Of a stretch of DNA of 64,000 nucleotides, positions 44,375-55,146 are shown in pieces (within the stretch, counting starts at the first letter, position 1; each line of letters starts with the position of its first letter). A program made the translations under genes and the position numbers. The notes under the pieces were generated by a model. The model did no database searches. It was not told where the DNA came from and saw nothing but the letters and a program-made list of their open reading frames with translations. The DNA lies in contig CAMCUB010000013.1 in the NCBI GenBank assembly GCA_945878845.1, positions 19,566 through 83,565 of the forward strand, read 5' to 3'. This stretch comes from Erythrobacter sanguineus (GTDB taxonomy: Bacteria > Pseudomonadota > Alphaproteobacteria > Sphingomonadales > Sphingomonadaceae).

Positions 44375-45153
44375 GCGACCATCTCCAGCCCATCATACCC
44401 CACGGTGACGAAGTCCGGCACCTCGGCGCACAGCGCGGCGTAATCCATGCTCTTGTCGAGATGGCTGAGCACCACGCGGCCGGCCTTGCAGGCTTCGCCA
44501 AGTTCGATCGCCATGCCGAGATGCGCATGGGTCGGATGAGGCTCGCGGCGCAGGCAATCGCTGACGAGAATGTCGATATTGTAGAACAGGTCGATCATCT
44601 CGTCCGAAACTGCGCTGAAATCGGTCGCATAGCCAATGCTCTTGCCATCAGCTTCGAAGCGGTATGCGGTGGTCTCTCCGGGACCGTGCGCCATCTGGCA
44701 CCAGTCGATCCCGAAGCCTGCGATCATCCTGAGCCGATCGAGCGTGTCGAGCGTGCAGATCGTGGGATAGCCTTCCTGCCCGGCGAAGACGTAACCGAAG
44801 CGCTGGCGCAATCTCCGCACGGTTTCGGTCTCGGCAAAGCCCGGGATCGGCCCGCCGCGTCCATATCGCAGCACGCGCAGGTCATCGATGCCGTGGCAGT
44901 GATCGGCATGGTCATGCGTCCAGAACACCGCATCGATATGCCCGACGCGGTTGGCGAGCAGCTGCGCGCGGCAATCGGACGAGGTATCGACCAGCAGCCG
45001 CTTGCCTTCATCGCTCTCGACCATGATCGAGACCCGCGTGCGGCGGTTGCGCGGCTCTTCCGGATCGCAATCGCCCCAGTCGCCCGCGCCATCCGGCCCG
45101 CCCAACCGCGGCACCCCGGTTGAGGTGCCCGAGCCGAGCATCACCAGCTTCAC
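44371..45153 (-). CDS. MBL-fold metallo-hydrolase (PhnP-like)
   Basis: [19 protein letters not shown]...RTRVSIMVE...DAVFWTHDHADHCHGIDDLR; GTG start. Confidence 0.88.
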   Translation of the reverse strand: MKLVMLGSGTSTGVPRLGGPDGAGDWGDCDPEEPRNRRTRVSIMVESDEGKRLLVDTSSDCRAQLLANRVGHIDAVFWTHDHADHCHGIDDLRVLRYGRGGPIPGFAETETVRRLRQRFGYVFAGQEGYPTICTLDTLDRLRMIAGFGIDWCQMAHGPGETTAYRFEADGKSIGYATDFSAVSDEMIDLFYNIDILVSDCLRREPHPTHAHLGMAIELGEACKAGRVVLSHLDKSMDYAALCAEVPDFVTVGYDGLEMVA

Positions 45154-45929
45154 AACACCGCCTTGCTGAAAAGGTTGAAGAAATTCGCGGTGGTCACCCG
45201 CTTGAAGTGTTCCACATCCGTTCCGCGCAAGGCAGCAACGAAGGCCGCGGTGTCCGAGACATAGGCAGGCTCGCACACCCTCCCCCGATGCGGGACGGGG
45301 GCCAGGAAGGGGCTATCGGTCTCGACCAGCAGCTTGTCTTCAGGGATCACCTTGGCGACCTCCTGCAAGTCCTTGGCATTCTTGAAGGTCACGATCCCCG
45401 AGAGCGAGATTGTCAGTCCGAGCGCCAGCACCTTTTCGGCAAAGTCGGCCGAGGCGGTGAAGCAGTGGATCAGGGCGGGGTAGGCCCCCTTCCCTATCTC
45501 CTCGGCAAGGATTGCGTGGGTGTCGTCCTCGGCATCGCGGGTGTGGATGATGAGCGGCAGCTGCGTCTCGCGCGCGACATCAATGTGCATGCGGAACAAG
45601 CGCTTCTGGGCGTCTCTTTCCGACTTGTCGTAATAGTAGTCGAGCCCCGTCTCGCCGATTGCGACGACCTTGGGGTGGCGGGTGGCTTCCAGCAGCGCGC
45701 TGCGGCCCAGATCTTGGTGGGCGTCGGCCTCGTGCGGGTGGATGCCGACACTCGCAAAAACATCCGGCTCGCGCGCGGCAGTGCCGACTACCTGGTCCCA
45801 CTCGGATTGGCGGGTCGAGATGTTGAGGAAGGCCCCCACCCCCGCGGCCCGGGCGCGTTCGAGCACGCCCTCACGGTCCTCGACCAAGCCTTTGTATTCC
45901 AGATGACAATGGCTATCGACCAGCATCAC
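45150..45929 (-). CDS. tatD: TatD family hydrolase
   Basis: MLVDSHCHLEYKGL...AIGETGLDYYY...LVETDSPFLAPVPHRGRVCEP. Confidence 0.93.
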   Translation of the reverse strand: MMLVDSHCHLEYKGLVEDREGVLERARAAGVGAFLNISTRQSEWDQVVGTAAREPDVFASVGIHPHEADAHQDLGRSALLEATRHPKVVAIGETGLDYYYDKSERDAQKRLFRMHIDVARETQLPLIIHTRDAEDDTHAILAEEIGKGAYPALIHCFTASADFAEKVLALGLTISLSGIVTFKNAKDLQEVAKVIPEDKLLVETDSPFLAPVPHRGRVCEPAYVSDTAAFVAALRGTDVEHFKRVTTANFFNLFSKAVL

Positions 45930-47479
45930 GCGTCCTCGGCAGGAAGCTCACGCCGCGGGAACAACGGGGTCGGCGCGATGATCTGGTAATCGCTCTCGGC
46001 GAGCGGCGAATACCAGTGGCTGCGGATCCCTTCGAGGTTGCGCAGTTCCTCCGGAACACCCAGCATATCCAGCAGTTTGGCGCTGCTTGCAGGGATCACC
46101 GGGCTGATCGCGACCGCGAGCTGCGCGATGCAGATGTAGAGCGTGGCGAGAACGGTTTCCATCCGCTCAGGGTCCGTCTTGCGCAGCGTCCAGGGCGCCT
46201 GCGCGTCGATATAGGCGTTGCAGGCGAACACCGCCTGAAGCCAAGCCTCGACCGCCTGCTGCAATGCAAGGTTCTCGAAAGCTTGCGGAATCTCCGTCGT
46301 GATTGCGCGGTCGACGGACTCAAACAGCGCCGTGTCGGCTGCGTCATGCCCGCGGATGGCGGGGAGGTAGCCATCGAGGTTCTTGGCGATGAAGCCGAGG
46401 GTGCGCTGCGCGAGGTTGCCGAAGGCATTGCCGAGCTCGCCATTCGCCCTCTGCACAATGGCTTCGGGCGAATAGCTGCCATCCTGTCCGAAGGCGACTT
46501 CGCGCATCAGGAAATAGCGCAAGGCATCGACCCCGAACCGTTCCGCCAGTTCGAGCGGATCGGTGACGTTGCCGAGCGACTTCGATTCCTTCTGCCCGCG
46601 GTTGAGCAGGAAGCCGTGGCCAAACACCTTCTGCGGCACCGGCAGGTTCGCGCTCATCAGGAAGGCCGGCCAGTAGATCGTGTGAAAGCGCACGATGTCC
46701 TTGCCGATGAGGTGCAGGCTGGCGGGCCACATGTCGCCCATGTCATCGGGATAACCGAGCCCTGTCAGATAGTTGGTGAGCGCATCGACCCACACATACA
46801 TGACGTGGCCCTCGGACCCCGGCACCTTCACGCCCCAATCGAAAGAGGTGCGGCTGACCGAGAGGTCGCGCAGGCCCTGTTCGACAAAGGCGATCATCTC
46901 GTTGCGGCGGCTTGCCGGCTCGAGGAAGCCCGGGCTCTTCAGCAATTCAAGCAGTTGGTCCTGATACTTCGAAAGCCGGAAGAACCAGCTTTCCTCGACC
47001 GTCCACTCGACCGGCGTGCCCTGCGGGGAGAGCTTCTCGCCGCCCTCGCCTTCCACCAACTCGCTCGCGTCGTAATAGGCCTCGTCGCGGACCGAGTACC
47101 AGCCTTCGTAGCGGTCGAGGTAGAGATCGCCTGCAGCCTCCATCGCCTGCCAGATCGCTTGGCTGGCGCGGTGGTGATCGGGCTCGCTGGTGCGGATGAA
47201 GCGGTCATAGGAGACGTTCAGAGCGTCACACATCTCGCGGAAATAGCCCGACATTTCGTCGGCGAGGTCGGACGGCGTGCGGCCCTGCTCCTCGGCCTTG
47301 CGCGCCATCTTGAGCCCGTGCTCGTCAGTGCCGGTCTGGAACCGCACGCGGCGGCCCGAGAGGCGCTGGAAGCGCGCGATCACGTCGGCCGCGATCGCCT
47401 CGTAGGCGTGGCCAATATGCGGCCGCCCGTTGGGGTAGCTGATCGCGGTGGTGATGTAGAAGGGGGTCGTCTCAGCCAT
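45926..47479 (-). CDS. metG: Methionyl-tRNA synthetase
   Basis: FYITTAISYPNGRPHIGHAYEAIAADVIARFQRLSGRRVRFQTGTDEHG; KESKSLGN (KMSKS-equivalent). Confidence 0.95.
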   Translation of the reverse strand: MAETTPFYITTAISYPNGRPHIGHAYEAIAADVIARFQRLSGRRVRFQTGTDEHGLKMARKAEEQGRTPSDLADEMSGYFREMCDALNVSYDRFIRTSEPDHHRASQAIWQAMEAAGDLYLDRYEGWYSVRDEAYYDASELVEGEGGEKLSPQGTPVEWTVEESWFFRLSKYQDQLLELLKSPGFLEPASRRNEMIAFVEQGLRDLSVSRTSFDWGVKVPGSEGHVMYVWVDALTNYLTGLGYPDDMGDMWPASLHLIGKDIVRFHTIYWPAFLMSANLPVPQKVFGHGFLLNRGQKESKSLGNVTDPLELAERFGVDALRYFLMREVAFGQDGSYSPEAIVQRANGELGNAFGNLAQRTLGFIAKNLDGYLPAIRGHDAADTALFESVDRAITTEIPQAFENLALQQAVEAWLQAVFACNAYIDAQAPWTLRKTDPERMETVLATLYICIAQLAVAISPVIPASSAKLLDMLGVPEELRNLEGIRSHWYSPLAESDYQIIAPTPLFPRRELPAEDA

Positions 47480-48428
47480 GCGCCGGTTCGCTAGCGGGGG
47501 CGGCGGCGACAAGCAAGCTGCCGATCTCGAAGGGGAGCAGACCGGGGTCGAAATTGGCGGTGGGGGCCTCGGCGGCGAGCTGCACGAGGGCGGTGTGTGT
47601 GTCGATCAGCTTGGCACGACGGAGCGGATCCTCGGCGGCCCGGGCGGCGCGGGCGGCGAGCGATTGCGCCAGGTCGAGCACTGCCTGAACCCGCTCGCGC
47701 CCTGCGCGCGGGCCGATCAGGCGGGCAAGCTCGCCGCGCCCGGTCATCCAGCTATCGCCGCTCGCTAAGAGGCCCGAGATGACGCGGGCGATGGGTGCCA
47801 AGTCTTCCTCGGCAAAGCGCACCGCCGCGCCGAAAGAGCCTTCTGCTGCGGCAATCGCCTGCGCGTCGGAGGGCAAGCCGCCCGCGTGTAGCATCGCGCC
47901 CAGCTGGCTGTCGGTCAGCACCGGGAAGCGCAAGGTACGGCAGCGCGAGCGGATCGTCGGCAGGAGCCGCGCAGGGCGGTGGGTGACCAGCAGGAAGAAG
48001 GTTCCCGTCGGCGGCTCTTCAAGGCTTTTCAGCAGCGCGTTGGCGGCGTTGCGTTCGAGATCGTCGGCGGGGTCGATGATGATAGCCCGCCTGCTCCCCA
48101 GCGTCGGCCGGGTGGTCAGGCGGCGCTGCATCGCGCGGATCTGCTTGATCCGGATCGAGCGGGCGAGTTCGAACGCCTTGCCCTCGGCCTGCGCCTTCTC
48201 GCCCTTGTCGTCCTTGGGGCCATAGGTCAGCGTGATGATGTCGGGGTGATCGCCCGTAGGTTGCGGCACACCGGGCTCGGCGACCAGTTCGCGCGCTGCG
48301 GCCATGGCGAAGTCGCGCTTGCCCAGCCCCGCCTTGCCTGCGAGCAGCCAGCCATGATGCATTCGCTCGCCCTCCAGAGCGTCGCGCCAGGCGCGCCAGG
48401 CTTCGGCGTGGTTGGGCCAGTCGGTCAT
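47472..48428 (-). CDS. holB: DNA polymerase III subunit delta'
   Basis: HGWLLAGKAGLGKRDFAMAAARELV...RRAIIIDPADDLERNAANALLKSLEEPP. Confidence 0.9.
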   Translation of the reverse strand: MTDWPNHAEAWRAWRDALEGERMHHGWLLAGKAGLGKRDFAMAAARELVAEPGVPQPTGDHPDIITLTYGPKDDKGEKAQAEGKAFELARSIRIKQIRAMQRRLTTRPTLGSRRAIIIDPADDLERNAANALLKSLEEPPTGTFFLLVTHRPARLLPTIRSRCRTLRFPVLTDSQLGAMLHAGGLPSDAQAIAAAEGSFGAAVRFAEEDLAPIARVISGLLASGDSWMTGRGELARLIGPRAGRERVQAVLDLAQSLAARAARAAEDPLRRAKLIDTHTALVQLAAEAPTANFDPGLLPFEIGSLLVAAAPASEPAHG

Positions 48429-49054
48429 GGGAGGAGGTCTTCCAGCACCGCAATGATGCGGGCGTGGACGTCTTCGGGCGCGCCTATCGCGTCGATCCGG
48501 GCGAAGGCTTGCGGGTCGGCTTCGGCGAGCGTGCGGAAAGCTTGGGCCACCGCGCGGTGATACTCCGCCGGACGCCCTTCGATCGCGTCGGCCGCTCCCC
48601 CCCGCGCGGCGAGGCGAGCCGACAAGGCGGATTCATCGCCCTCAAGCAGGATCACCCGGTCGGGTCGCATTCCGTCACTGCCGAAAGCGTGGAGCGCGGT
48701 GATGGCATCGTCGCCAAGTGCGCCAGCTCCGCCCTGATAGGCGCGGCTCGAATCGACGAAGCGGTCGCAGATCACCCAGTCGCCGCGCGCGAGTGCAGGG
48801 CGGATCAGATGCGCGACATGATCGGCGCGGGCGGCGGCGAAGAGCAGGGCCTCGGCTTGCGGTGGCCAGCCCTCTCCGGGGGGCAAGAGCAGCAGCGCGC
48901 GGATCGCTTCGGCGCCCGGCGTGCCGCCCGGCTCGCGGGTGACGACCACGGTGAGGCCGCGCGCGCGGAGAGCCTCGGCGAGCAGCCGCGCCTGGGTGGA
49001 CTTGCCCGCCCCCTCCCCGCCCTCGAAGGCGATGAAGCGGCCCGGCAAGCTCAC
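48425..49054 (-). CDS. tmk: Thymidylate kinase
   Basis: VSLPGRFIAFEGGEGAGKSTQARLLAEALRARG...TREPGGTPGAEAIR; GTG start. Confidence 0.94.
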   Translation of the reverse strand: MSLPGRFIAFEGGEGAGKSTQARLLAEALRARGLTVVVTREPGGTPGAEAIRALLLLPPGEGWPPQAEALLFAAARADHVAHLIRPALARGDWVICDRFVDSSRAYQGGAGALGDDAITALHAFGSDGMRPDRVILLEGDESALSARLAARGGAADAIEGRPAEYHRAVAQAFRTLAEADPQAFARIDAIGAPEDVHARIIAVLEDLLP

Positions 49055-50238
49055 GAGAACGCTCCGGCAATCGCGTTGACGATCCGGTCGAGCGGTCCGG
49101 CGGTGTCGACGCTTTCCGCCGCATAGAGCGGGATACGGGCCGGTGCGACGCCCTCGGCCGTCACCTCTAGCACCGCGACTTCTTGCCCCGCCGCGATCGG
49201 TGCCTTCAGCGGCCCCTCGTAGCGGATCGTCGCGGAAAGCGGGCTGCTGCTCCCCTTGGGCAGGTTGATCGCGACCGTTCCGGCGGCCTTCAATGCCAGC
49301 GTGCGCGCGTTGCCATCCTGCACCCGCGCCTCGCCCACCACCGCGCCCGGCGCGAAGAGCTGGCGGCGCTCGAAGGCCGAGAAGCCCCACTCGACATAGG
49401 CCCGTGCGATCCGCGCGCGCAGCCGCCCGTTGGGGACGCCAGCCAGCACCAGCACCAACCGCTGGCCGTTGCGCCTCGCAGTGCCGAGGTAGGAGAAGCC
49501 CGCCTCGTTGGTGAAACCGGTCTTGATCCCGTCGGCCCCCGGCACCCGCCCGATCATCGGATCGTGGTTGACCTGCGCGATGCCTTTGTAATCCAGCCCA
49601 GCGCGGCCGACATAATAGCCGAACTTGTCCGGATGCCGCGTGATCATCGCGCGGGCGAGCGCGACGAGGTCGCTTGCGGTGGTGAAGGTGCGGCCTTCAT
49701 CGGGCCAGCCATTGGGGCTGGCGAAGTGGCTGCCGGTCATCCCGAGGCCGAGCGCGGTCTGGTTCATCGCTTGGGTCCACGCCGCGACCGACCCCGCCTG
49801 CCCCTCGGCCAGCACCGCCGCCCCGTCATTGGCCGAGACATTGGCGATGCCGAGCAAGAGGTCGTCAACCGCTACCCGCTCGCCTGCGTCGAGGAACATG
49901 GTCGAGCCCACCCGCCGCCAGTCACGCGCGATTGTAGGGCTCATGGTGAAGACCTGCGCGGGATCGAGCCGCCCTTGCGCGATCAGCTCGAAGGCGAGGT
50001 AGAGCGTCATCACCTTGGTGACCGAGGCGGGCATGAAGCGCGCATCGGGCCGACGTGCGTGGAGCACCTGACCGCTTCCGAGGTCGACCAGCAGCGCCAC
50101 CGGCGCCTCGGCGCTGGTGGGGACGGCGGGCAGCACCGGCGGTAGCATGAGGCCCACATCGGGCATCATCGCGCGCGCAGGCACGCCTGCAACTAGGGCG
50201 AGGAGGGTCAGGGCAAGCGGCAAAAATCGGGGAAACAT
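49051..50238 (-). CDS. D-alanyl-D-alanine carboxypeptidase
   Basis: MPASVTKVMTLYLAFE (SxxK), SANDGAAVLAE, GADGIKTGFTNEAG (KTG). Confidence 0.93.
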   Translation of the reverse strand: MFPRFLPLALTLLALVAGVPARAMMPDVGLMLPPVLPAVPTSAEAPVALLVDLGSGQVLHARRPDARFMPASVTKVMTLYLAFELIAQGRLDPAQVFTMSPTIARDWRRVGSTMFLDAGERVAVDDLLLGIANVSANDGAAVLAEGQAGSVAAWTQAMNQTALGLGMTGSHFASPNGWPDEGRTFTTASDLVALARAMITRHPDKFGYYVGRAGLDYKGIAQVNHDPMIGRVPGADGIKTGFTNEAGFSYLGTARRNGQRLVLVLAGVPNGRLRARIARAYVEWGFSAFERRQLFAPGAVVGEARVQDGNARTLALKAAGTVAINLPKGSSSPLSATIRYEGPLKAPIAAGQEVAVLEVTAEGVAPARIPLYAAESVDTAGPLDRIVNAIAGAFS

Positions 50239-50291
50239 CACGCGGGTGGCTATATCCGCCCCCTTGCCCCTTGGCGAGGCGGGCGGGCGCA

Positions 50292-51332
50292 TCAGTTCAC
50301 GATTTCGTCAGCCAAGAGCCCGACGCTGAGCGCATAATAGCTCGAGCAATTATATTCGAGGATCGCGCGGTAATTGCCGGTGAGCAGCCACGCGCGGGTG
50401 CCGGGGCCGTCGGGCTGGAAGAAGGCGGCCATCACATTCTCGCCGAGCGGGCGCAGCGGTTCGATCCCCGCCGCGCGCCATTCAGCGACGGTCATCCAGC
50501 GGCTGAGCCGCTCGTGGACGCGAGGGCAGACAGGCGAGACGAGGCGGGTGCGGTAGGCCGAGGCGTCGAAGCCCGAAGGGACTGCCGCTGCGACGCCCCA
50601 AGGCTCGCCTGGCCGCCATCCGGCATCGCGGAAATAGTTGGCGATCGAGGCGAAGGTGTCCGGGCGGTTCGAAAAGATATCCGCGCGCCCGTCCCCGTCG
50701 CCATCGGTGGCGAGGCGCAGGTAGACCGAGGGCAGGAACTGCGGGTTGCCAAAGGCCCCGGCATAGGAGCCGACCAGCTGTTCGCGCGCATAGCCCTTCT
50801 CGGCGATCTTCATCAGCGCCACAAACTCGCCCGCGAACAGCTCGCGGCGGCGGCCCTCCCAGGCGAGCGTGGCAAGCGAGCGCGCGAGGTCAAACTCGCC
50901 CTTGACCCGGCCAAAGCTCGTCTCGTGGCCGAAGATCGCGAGGATGATCGGCGCGGGCACGCCGTAGCGCGCCTCGATCTGGCTGAGCGTATCGCGGTTC
51001 TGGGCATAAACCGCCCGCCCCCCACCGATCCGCGCGCCATCGACATGGGTGCGGATGTAGTCCGACATCGGCGGATAGCCGCGCGTGGTCGCACTGCCGG
51101 GCTGGTTGTTGTCGAGCGCGATCACCCGCGGATTGGGGGTGAGCCCGGCAGTCATGCGCTCCAGCGTATCCTCGCGCACGCCTTCGGCGCGGGCGCGGGC
51201 CTTGAGGAGCTCGAGATAGGCGTCGAAGGGAATGCCATCGACGCTCGCCTGCGCAGTCGCGGGCACCGAAGCGGGCGACGCGGTGAGCGCGGCCAGAGCA
51301 AGCGCGGCGGCAGGAAGGAGACGGGGAATCAT
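50292..51332 (-). CDS. Lytic murein transglycosylase (MltB-like)
   Basis: YGVPAPIILAIFGHETSFGRVKGEFDLARSLATLAWEGRRRELF...YAGAFGNPQFLPSVYLRLATDGDGDGRADIFSNRPD. Confidence 0.93.
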   Translation of the reverse strand: MIPRLLPAAALALAALTASPASVPATAQASVDGIPFDAYLELLKARARAEGVREDTLERMTAGLTPNPRVIALDNNQPGSATTRGYPPMSDYIRTHVDGARIGGGRAVYAQNRDTLSQIEARYGVPAPIILAIFGHETSFGRVKGEFDLARSLATLAWEGRRRELFAGEFVALMKIAEKGYAREQLVGSYAGAFGNPQFLPSVYLRLATDGDGDGRADIFSNRPDTFASIANYFRDAGWRPGEPWGVAAAVPSGFDASAYRTRLVSPVCPRVHERLSRWMTVAEWRAAGIEPLRPLGENVMAAFFQPDGPGTRAWLLTGNYRAILEYNCSSYYALSVGLLADEIVN

Positions 51333-51419
51333 GCTGCTAGGGATGTCACACCTTGGATGAATTCCCAACAACCGAACTGGGGATGACTTGCGCGCGAACT
51401 CTGGCTAGGGGCGTTTTAC

Positions 51420-51509
51420 GGACAGGTGGCCGAGTGGTTTAAGGCAGCGGTCTTGAAAACCGCCGTAGGTGCAAGCCTACCGTGGGTTCGAATCCCACCC
51501 TGTCCGCCA
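51420..51509 (+). tRNA. tRNA-Ser (anticodon TGA), CCA encoded
   Basis: GGACAGG/CCTGTCC acceptor, long variable arm, CGGT-CTTGAAA-ACCG anticodon arm, GGGTTCGAATCCC T arm, GCCA end. Confidence 0.93.
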
Positions 51510-51754
51510 ATTATTTCAATTAAGTATCTGAACTTTAAAGATATTATTTGAAATATGTTTTAGTGGACCCACATGCAGCCCCACTTTTAAGTTTCGCTGG
51601 GGTATGCCTGGGTTTCGAGCCTTAATCGGAGATCTCCATCATTTCGCTGTGCGCCCCCGGGGGGGATGGATTTTGGAATTAACCCCCGCCCGGTTTGTAA
51701 GACTACCTCTCACTGCAAATCATAATTTACCAACATGTAAAGTTTGCTGTGCAC

Positions 51755-52004
51755 CGATGCATCTGCAAGCACCGGGTAAGATCGAACGCTGGTATAAGGC
51801 ACTCAAGAAACCTCGAACAACAGATCAAAGCGTTTGTCGAGCATTGCAACCATCATCCAACCGCGCCAAATGATCAAAAGAAAGACCACCAAACATTGGT
51901 GCCTGCGACACAGCAAGCCTGTCGCCTTGTGTCAACTCGACTGATGAGGTCGGCACTTTGCTAATTTACGCAGTCATCACTGCCAAATGTTATGACGTTA
52001 GACG
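51755..52004 (+). mobile_element. Decayed IS3-family right end (copy A) with frameshifted, internally deleted transposase C-terminus
   Basis: PGKIERWYKALKK and, in another frame, NLEQQIKAFVEHCNHH (IS3 OrfB C-terminal motifs); end ACTGATGAGG...CTAATTTACG...TGCCAAATGTTATGACG related to copy B. Confidence 0.75.
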
Positions 52005-52244
52005 TCCGAATTGAGCGCACGGTGTCCAGATTCTGCTGGTTCGCTTTGCGCACAAATGCGGCCGCAGTGCAGAACAACTGCCAATACCGAAACCTGTCAT
52101 TCCCACTTGCCGATTACCGCAATCGAACCTTGTGCCTAATTGACATTGCGCTCGTTCGCCGCTCAGTAAGGCTCCCTTGCAAGTAGAACTGACGGATTCG
52201 ACGTTGCACATCCTGGCGTCGAAAAAATGTGATCGGGAGATGGA

Positions 52245-52865
52245 ATGATGGGTCTGAAGCTTCACTTTGCACCGAATAGCCGCGCAAGCCGGATCAGCTG
52301 GTTGCTTGAAGAGCTTGAATTGCCCTACGCGTTGAACCTGATGGCGTTTCATCCCAAGGATCTCAAATCCGACGAACATCGCGCCCGTCATCCATTAGGC
52401 CGTGTCCCGGTTCTCGACGACGGTGAAATAACGATTTTCGAATCCGGTGCCATTGTCGACTATATCCTGGAGCGGCACAAAAATGGCGGGTTGAAGCCTG
52501 CTGTTGATAGTCCTCACTTTGCCCATTATCTCCAATGGTTTCATTATTGCGAAGGCATGGTGATGCCTCCCGTCAACACGATTGTCGTCCACACGCTACT
52601 TCTCCCGCCCGAGCGCCGCGACGAAACCGTCCTGGAGCAGGCACGCAAATTGCTGACCCGGGCGTGGCAGCCGGTCGATGAAACGCTTGCCGGCAAGGAT
52701 TATCTGATCGGCGATTTCTCAGGTGCAGATATTATGCTCGGCCATGCCGCTTTCATGAGCAATCGGCTTGGCTGCATTCCCCAAGAAATGACCAATTTGA
52801 GAGCCTATGTACAGCGCATCAGCGAGCGCCCCGCCTTTGCCAAGGCAATTGTCATGGGGCTGTAA
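52245..52865 (+). CDS. Glutathione S-transferase
   Basis: LKLHFAPNSRASRISWLLEELELPYAL...HPLGRVPVLDDGEITIFESGAIVDYILERH. Confidence 0.9.
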   Translation: MMGLKLHFAPNSRASRISWLLEELELPYALNLMAFHPKDLKSDEHRARHPLGRVPVLDDGEITIFESGAIVDYILERHKNGGLKPAVDSPHFAHYLQWFHYCEGMVMPPVNTIVVHTLLLPPERRDETVLEQARKLLTRAWQPVDETLAGKDYLIGDFSGADIMLGHAAFMSNRLGCIPQEMTNLRAYVQRISERPAFAKAIVMGL

Positions 52866-52978
52866 GGCAAACGCAAATAGCCCGGACTATTTCTCCGATA
52901 ATCATATCCAACGCACAATTCTGGTTGCGACCCGGCCCTGACCTTTTTGCAACATGATGTCGGTGCTACGGGGCGGTA

Positions 52979-53222
52979 TCAAAGCCCCGGCCGACCCATC
53001 CATGATCGAAATAGCGCCTGGTGATCGTATTTATTCCGCACGGTGTCGAGCCGCGCGAGGTTTTCATCCTTCATGAAGAGAGCCGGCCTTTTTCTCAGGT
53101 TTTCATCTGTCAACTGGATGCCCTCAGCATGCGCCTGCATCGCGTCCATTCGCCGCAAACTGCAAGATAGCGGTTTGCTTCAAGCTAGAAGGCCATGTCA
53201 GGGCGCTGCTGCGATGGATGCC
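52979..53222 (-). pseudogene. C-terminal fragment of FAD-linked (BBE-type) oxidoreductase, copy 1
   Basis: Minus-strand FMKDENLARLDTVRNKYDHQALFRSWMGRPGL*; upstream LEANRYLAVCGEWT with preceding TAG; lacks ~52 nt relative to copy 2. Confidence 0.7.
53149..53222. repeat. Direct repeat unit 1 (exact match to 55466-55545 region core)
   Basis: CGTCCATTCGCCGCAAACTGCAAGATAGCGGTTTGCTTCAAGCTAGAAGGCCATGTCAGGGCGCTGCTGCGATGGATGCC present in both places in the same orientation. Confidence 0.85.
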
Positions 53223-53360
53223 GAGATTGAGTCGTCAGTCTCGAGCGTGATACCGCAGCTGTTGGCGGCTATCAGGTTGCGCGTGATGTCACGTGATGTG
53301 CTTCCCTGCGCCCGTCAATGGGTGTTGTTTAACTTGATAACTGATCGCTGCATGGACCTT

Positions 53361-55146
53361 TCACTTGCGGACGCGCTTACGAATTAGCGAATTTCGAGCA
53401 CAATAAATTGTTACCAAGAATATTGTTCCAAAAAGCAGATACCACTTTATTTTTGGCCAAAGCCAATAAGTGAGCGCGTAATTCAGGGCTTGCTTGCGGT
53501 AGTCATAGCCTTGTGGGACGGTCAGAACTTGGTTGTTGCGCACATAAGCTGCGTAATCCTGCAGCATCTCTTGATACAGGCTTGGTAACTTTATCCTCAA
53601 GTCAAGCACCTCTCCTGGGTCTTGCACAATGTCGTAGAGGTGCCACTCGCCATCGCCTACGGGGGGAAGATTGCGAACAATTTTGTAGTCTCCGCGAAAC
53701 AGCGCAGAATTGCCTTGCAGTTCATAGCCTACGGGCTGATCCGCTGGATGTACTTTTTTTGACTTTCCCTGCAAGACCGCCAATAGGCTATTGCCGCGCA
53801 TCGGTTCGACGTCTCTGCCCTGATAGCGCCCCTGATGCGGTATGATGCCAGCCAACTCGACAAGTGTGGGTGCTATGTCAGTGACGTGCACAAAGTTCTT
53901 GTTCAATGATTGAGCGGACATGCCTGCAACACCAGAAACGATAAGCGGTGTGCGTAAGGCACCCTCGCCTGCCCACTGTTTATAGGTGCTCAGCGGTGAC
54001 ACAGCTGCACTCGCCCAACCCGGACCAATGAAAGAGTACGCCCCCATTTCCCCGAGCCGTTCAGTCTTGTCCGTCCAATTGGCTTTGATCCACCACTTGA
54101 GCGGTGCGTTTTCATACGGGTCTGCTGCTTCCGCCCCATTGTCTGATAAGAATATAAAAACGGTGTTGTCATAGGCACCGGTCTTTTTCAGATGATCGAT
54201 CAACCTTCCCACGTGAAAGTCCATCGCCTCTGCCATGCCGGCATAGACTTCCATTCGGCGTGCCTGGTCAACTCGGCTGGCCGCTGGCAGCGAATTCCAA
54301 TCGACTGTGGTCGCCATGTTGACCATCTTTGTGTCTTTTGGAATGAGGCCCAAAGCAATAGCCCGGTGGCGACGTGCCTCACGCAATGCATTCCACCCCA
54401 AGTCGTACATGCCGCGATATCGGTGGCTGAATTCCTTGGGGGCTTGCACCGGGATGTGCACTGCTTGGTAAGCCACATATGCAAAGAACGGCTTGCCGTC
54501 CTTCGCCCCCGCGGCGATGTACTCAATCGCTTTGTCGGTGATGAACTTCGATGAGTAGTAATCCTGTGGGAGTGAGGCTTGCTTGCCGTCATCAAACCAT
54601 TCGCTGTTTTCAATAAAAATCCAGGGTTTTTGTTCCCAGTTATCAGAACTTCCATGGGCCTGTATAAAGGATCGTTCAAAGCCTCGGCTAGGCGGCAGCA
54701 TCCCCGGTTTGTGCCCCAGATGCCACTTCCCAGTGGCATAGGTGTGGTACCCATTGTCCTTGAGTAACTGCGCCACAGTGATGGCATTGTTACTCAAATA
54801 CCCTAAGTAACCTGGTTTTCCACGAATTTTTTTCCGGCATGAGATCGTCCATGGCGCCAAGGCCATTGCGATGGTTATCCACACCAGTAAGTAACATCGC
54901 GCGTGTTGGAGAGCAGGTCGCCGCCACGTGGAAGTTGGAAAACTTCATTCCTGACCGCGCAAGCGCATCAATATTGGGCGTACGGATTTCACTGCCGAAT
55001 GCACCCACATCGGAAAACCCCCAGTCGTCACCGACCAACAAAACTATGTTGGGTGCTTTGGGTGCTTTTTGTGCGCCACCGGCGGCGACTGGGACGCACA
55101 AGAGGAATACCGCAGCGACAAATTCGAATGCCCAGATTTTTTTCAT
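53361..55146 (-). pseudogene. Arylsulfatase, reading frame split at an A7 tract (two ORFs 54790-55155 and 53361-54884)
   Basis: APNIVLLVGDDWGFSDVGAFGSEIRTPNIDALARSG, TCSPTRAMLLTG (C-x-P-x-R) in ORF 1; YATGKWHLGHKPG, AYVAYQAVHIPVQAP, FLSDNGAEA in ORF 2; removing one A from GGAAAAAAATTC restores one frame; annotated as pseudogene provisionally. Confidence 0.75.
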
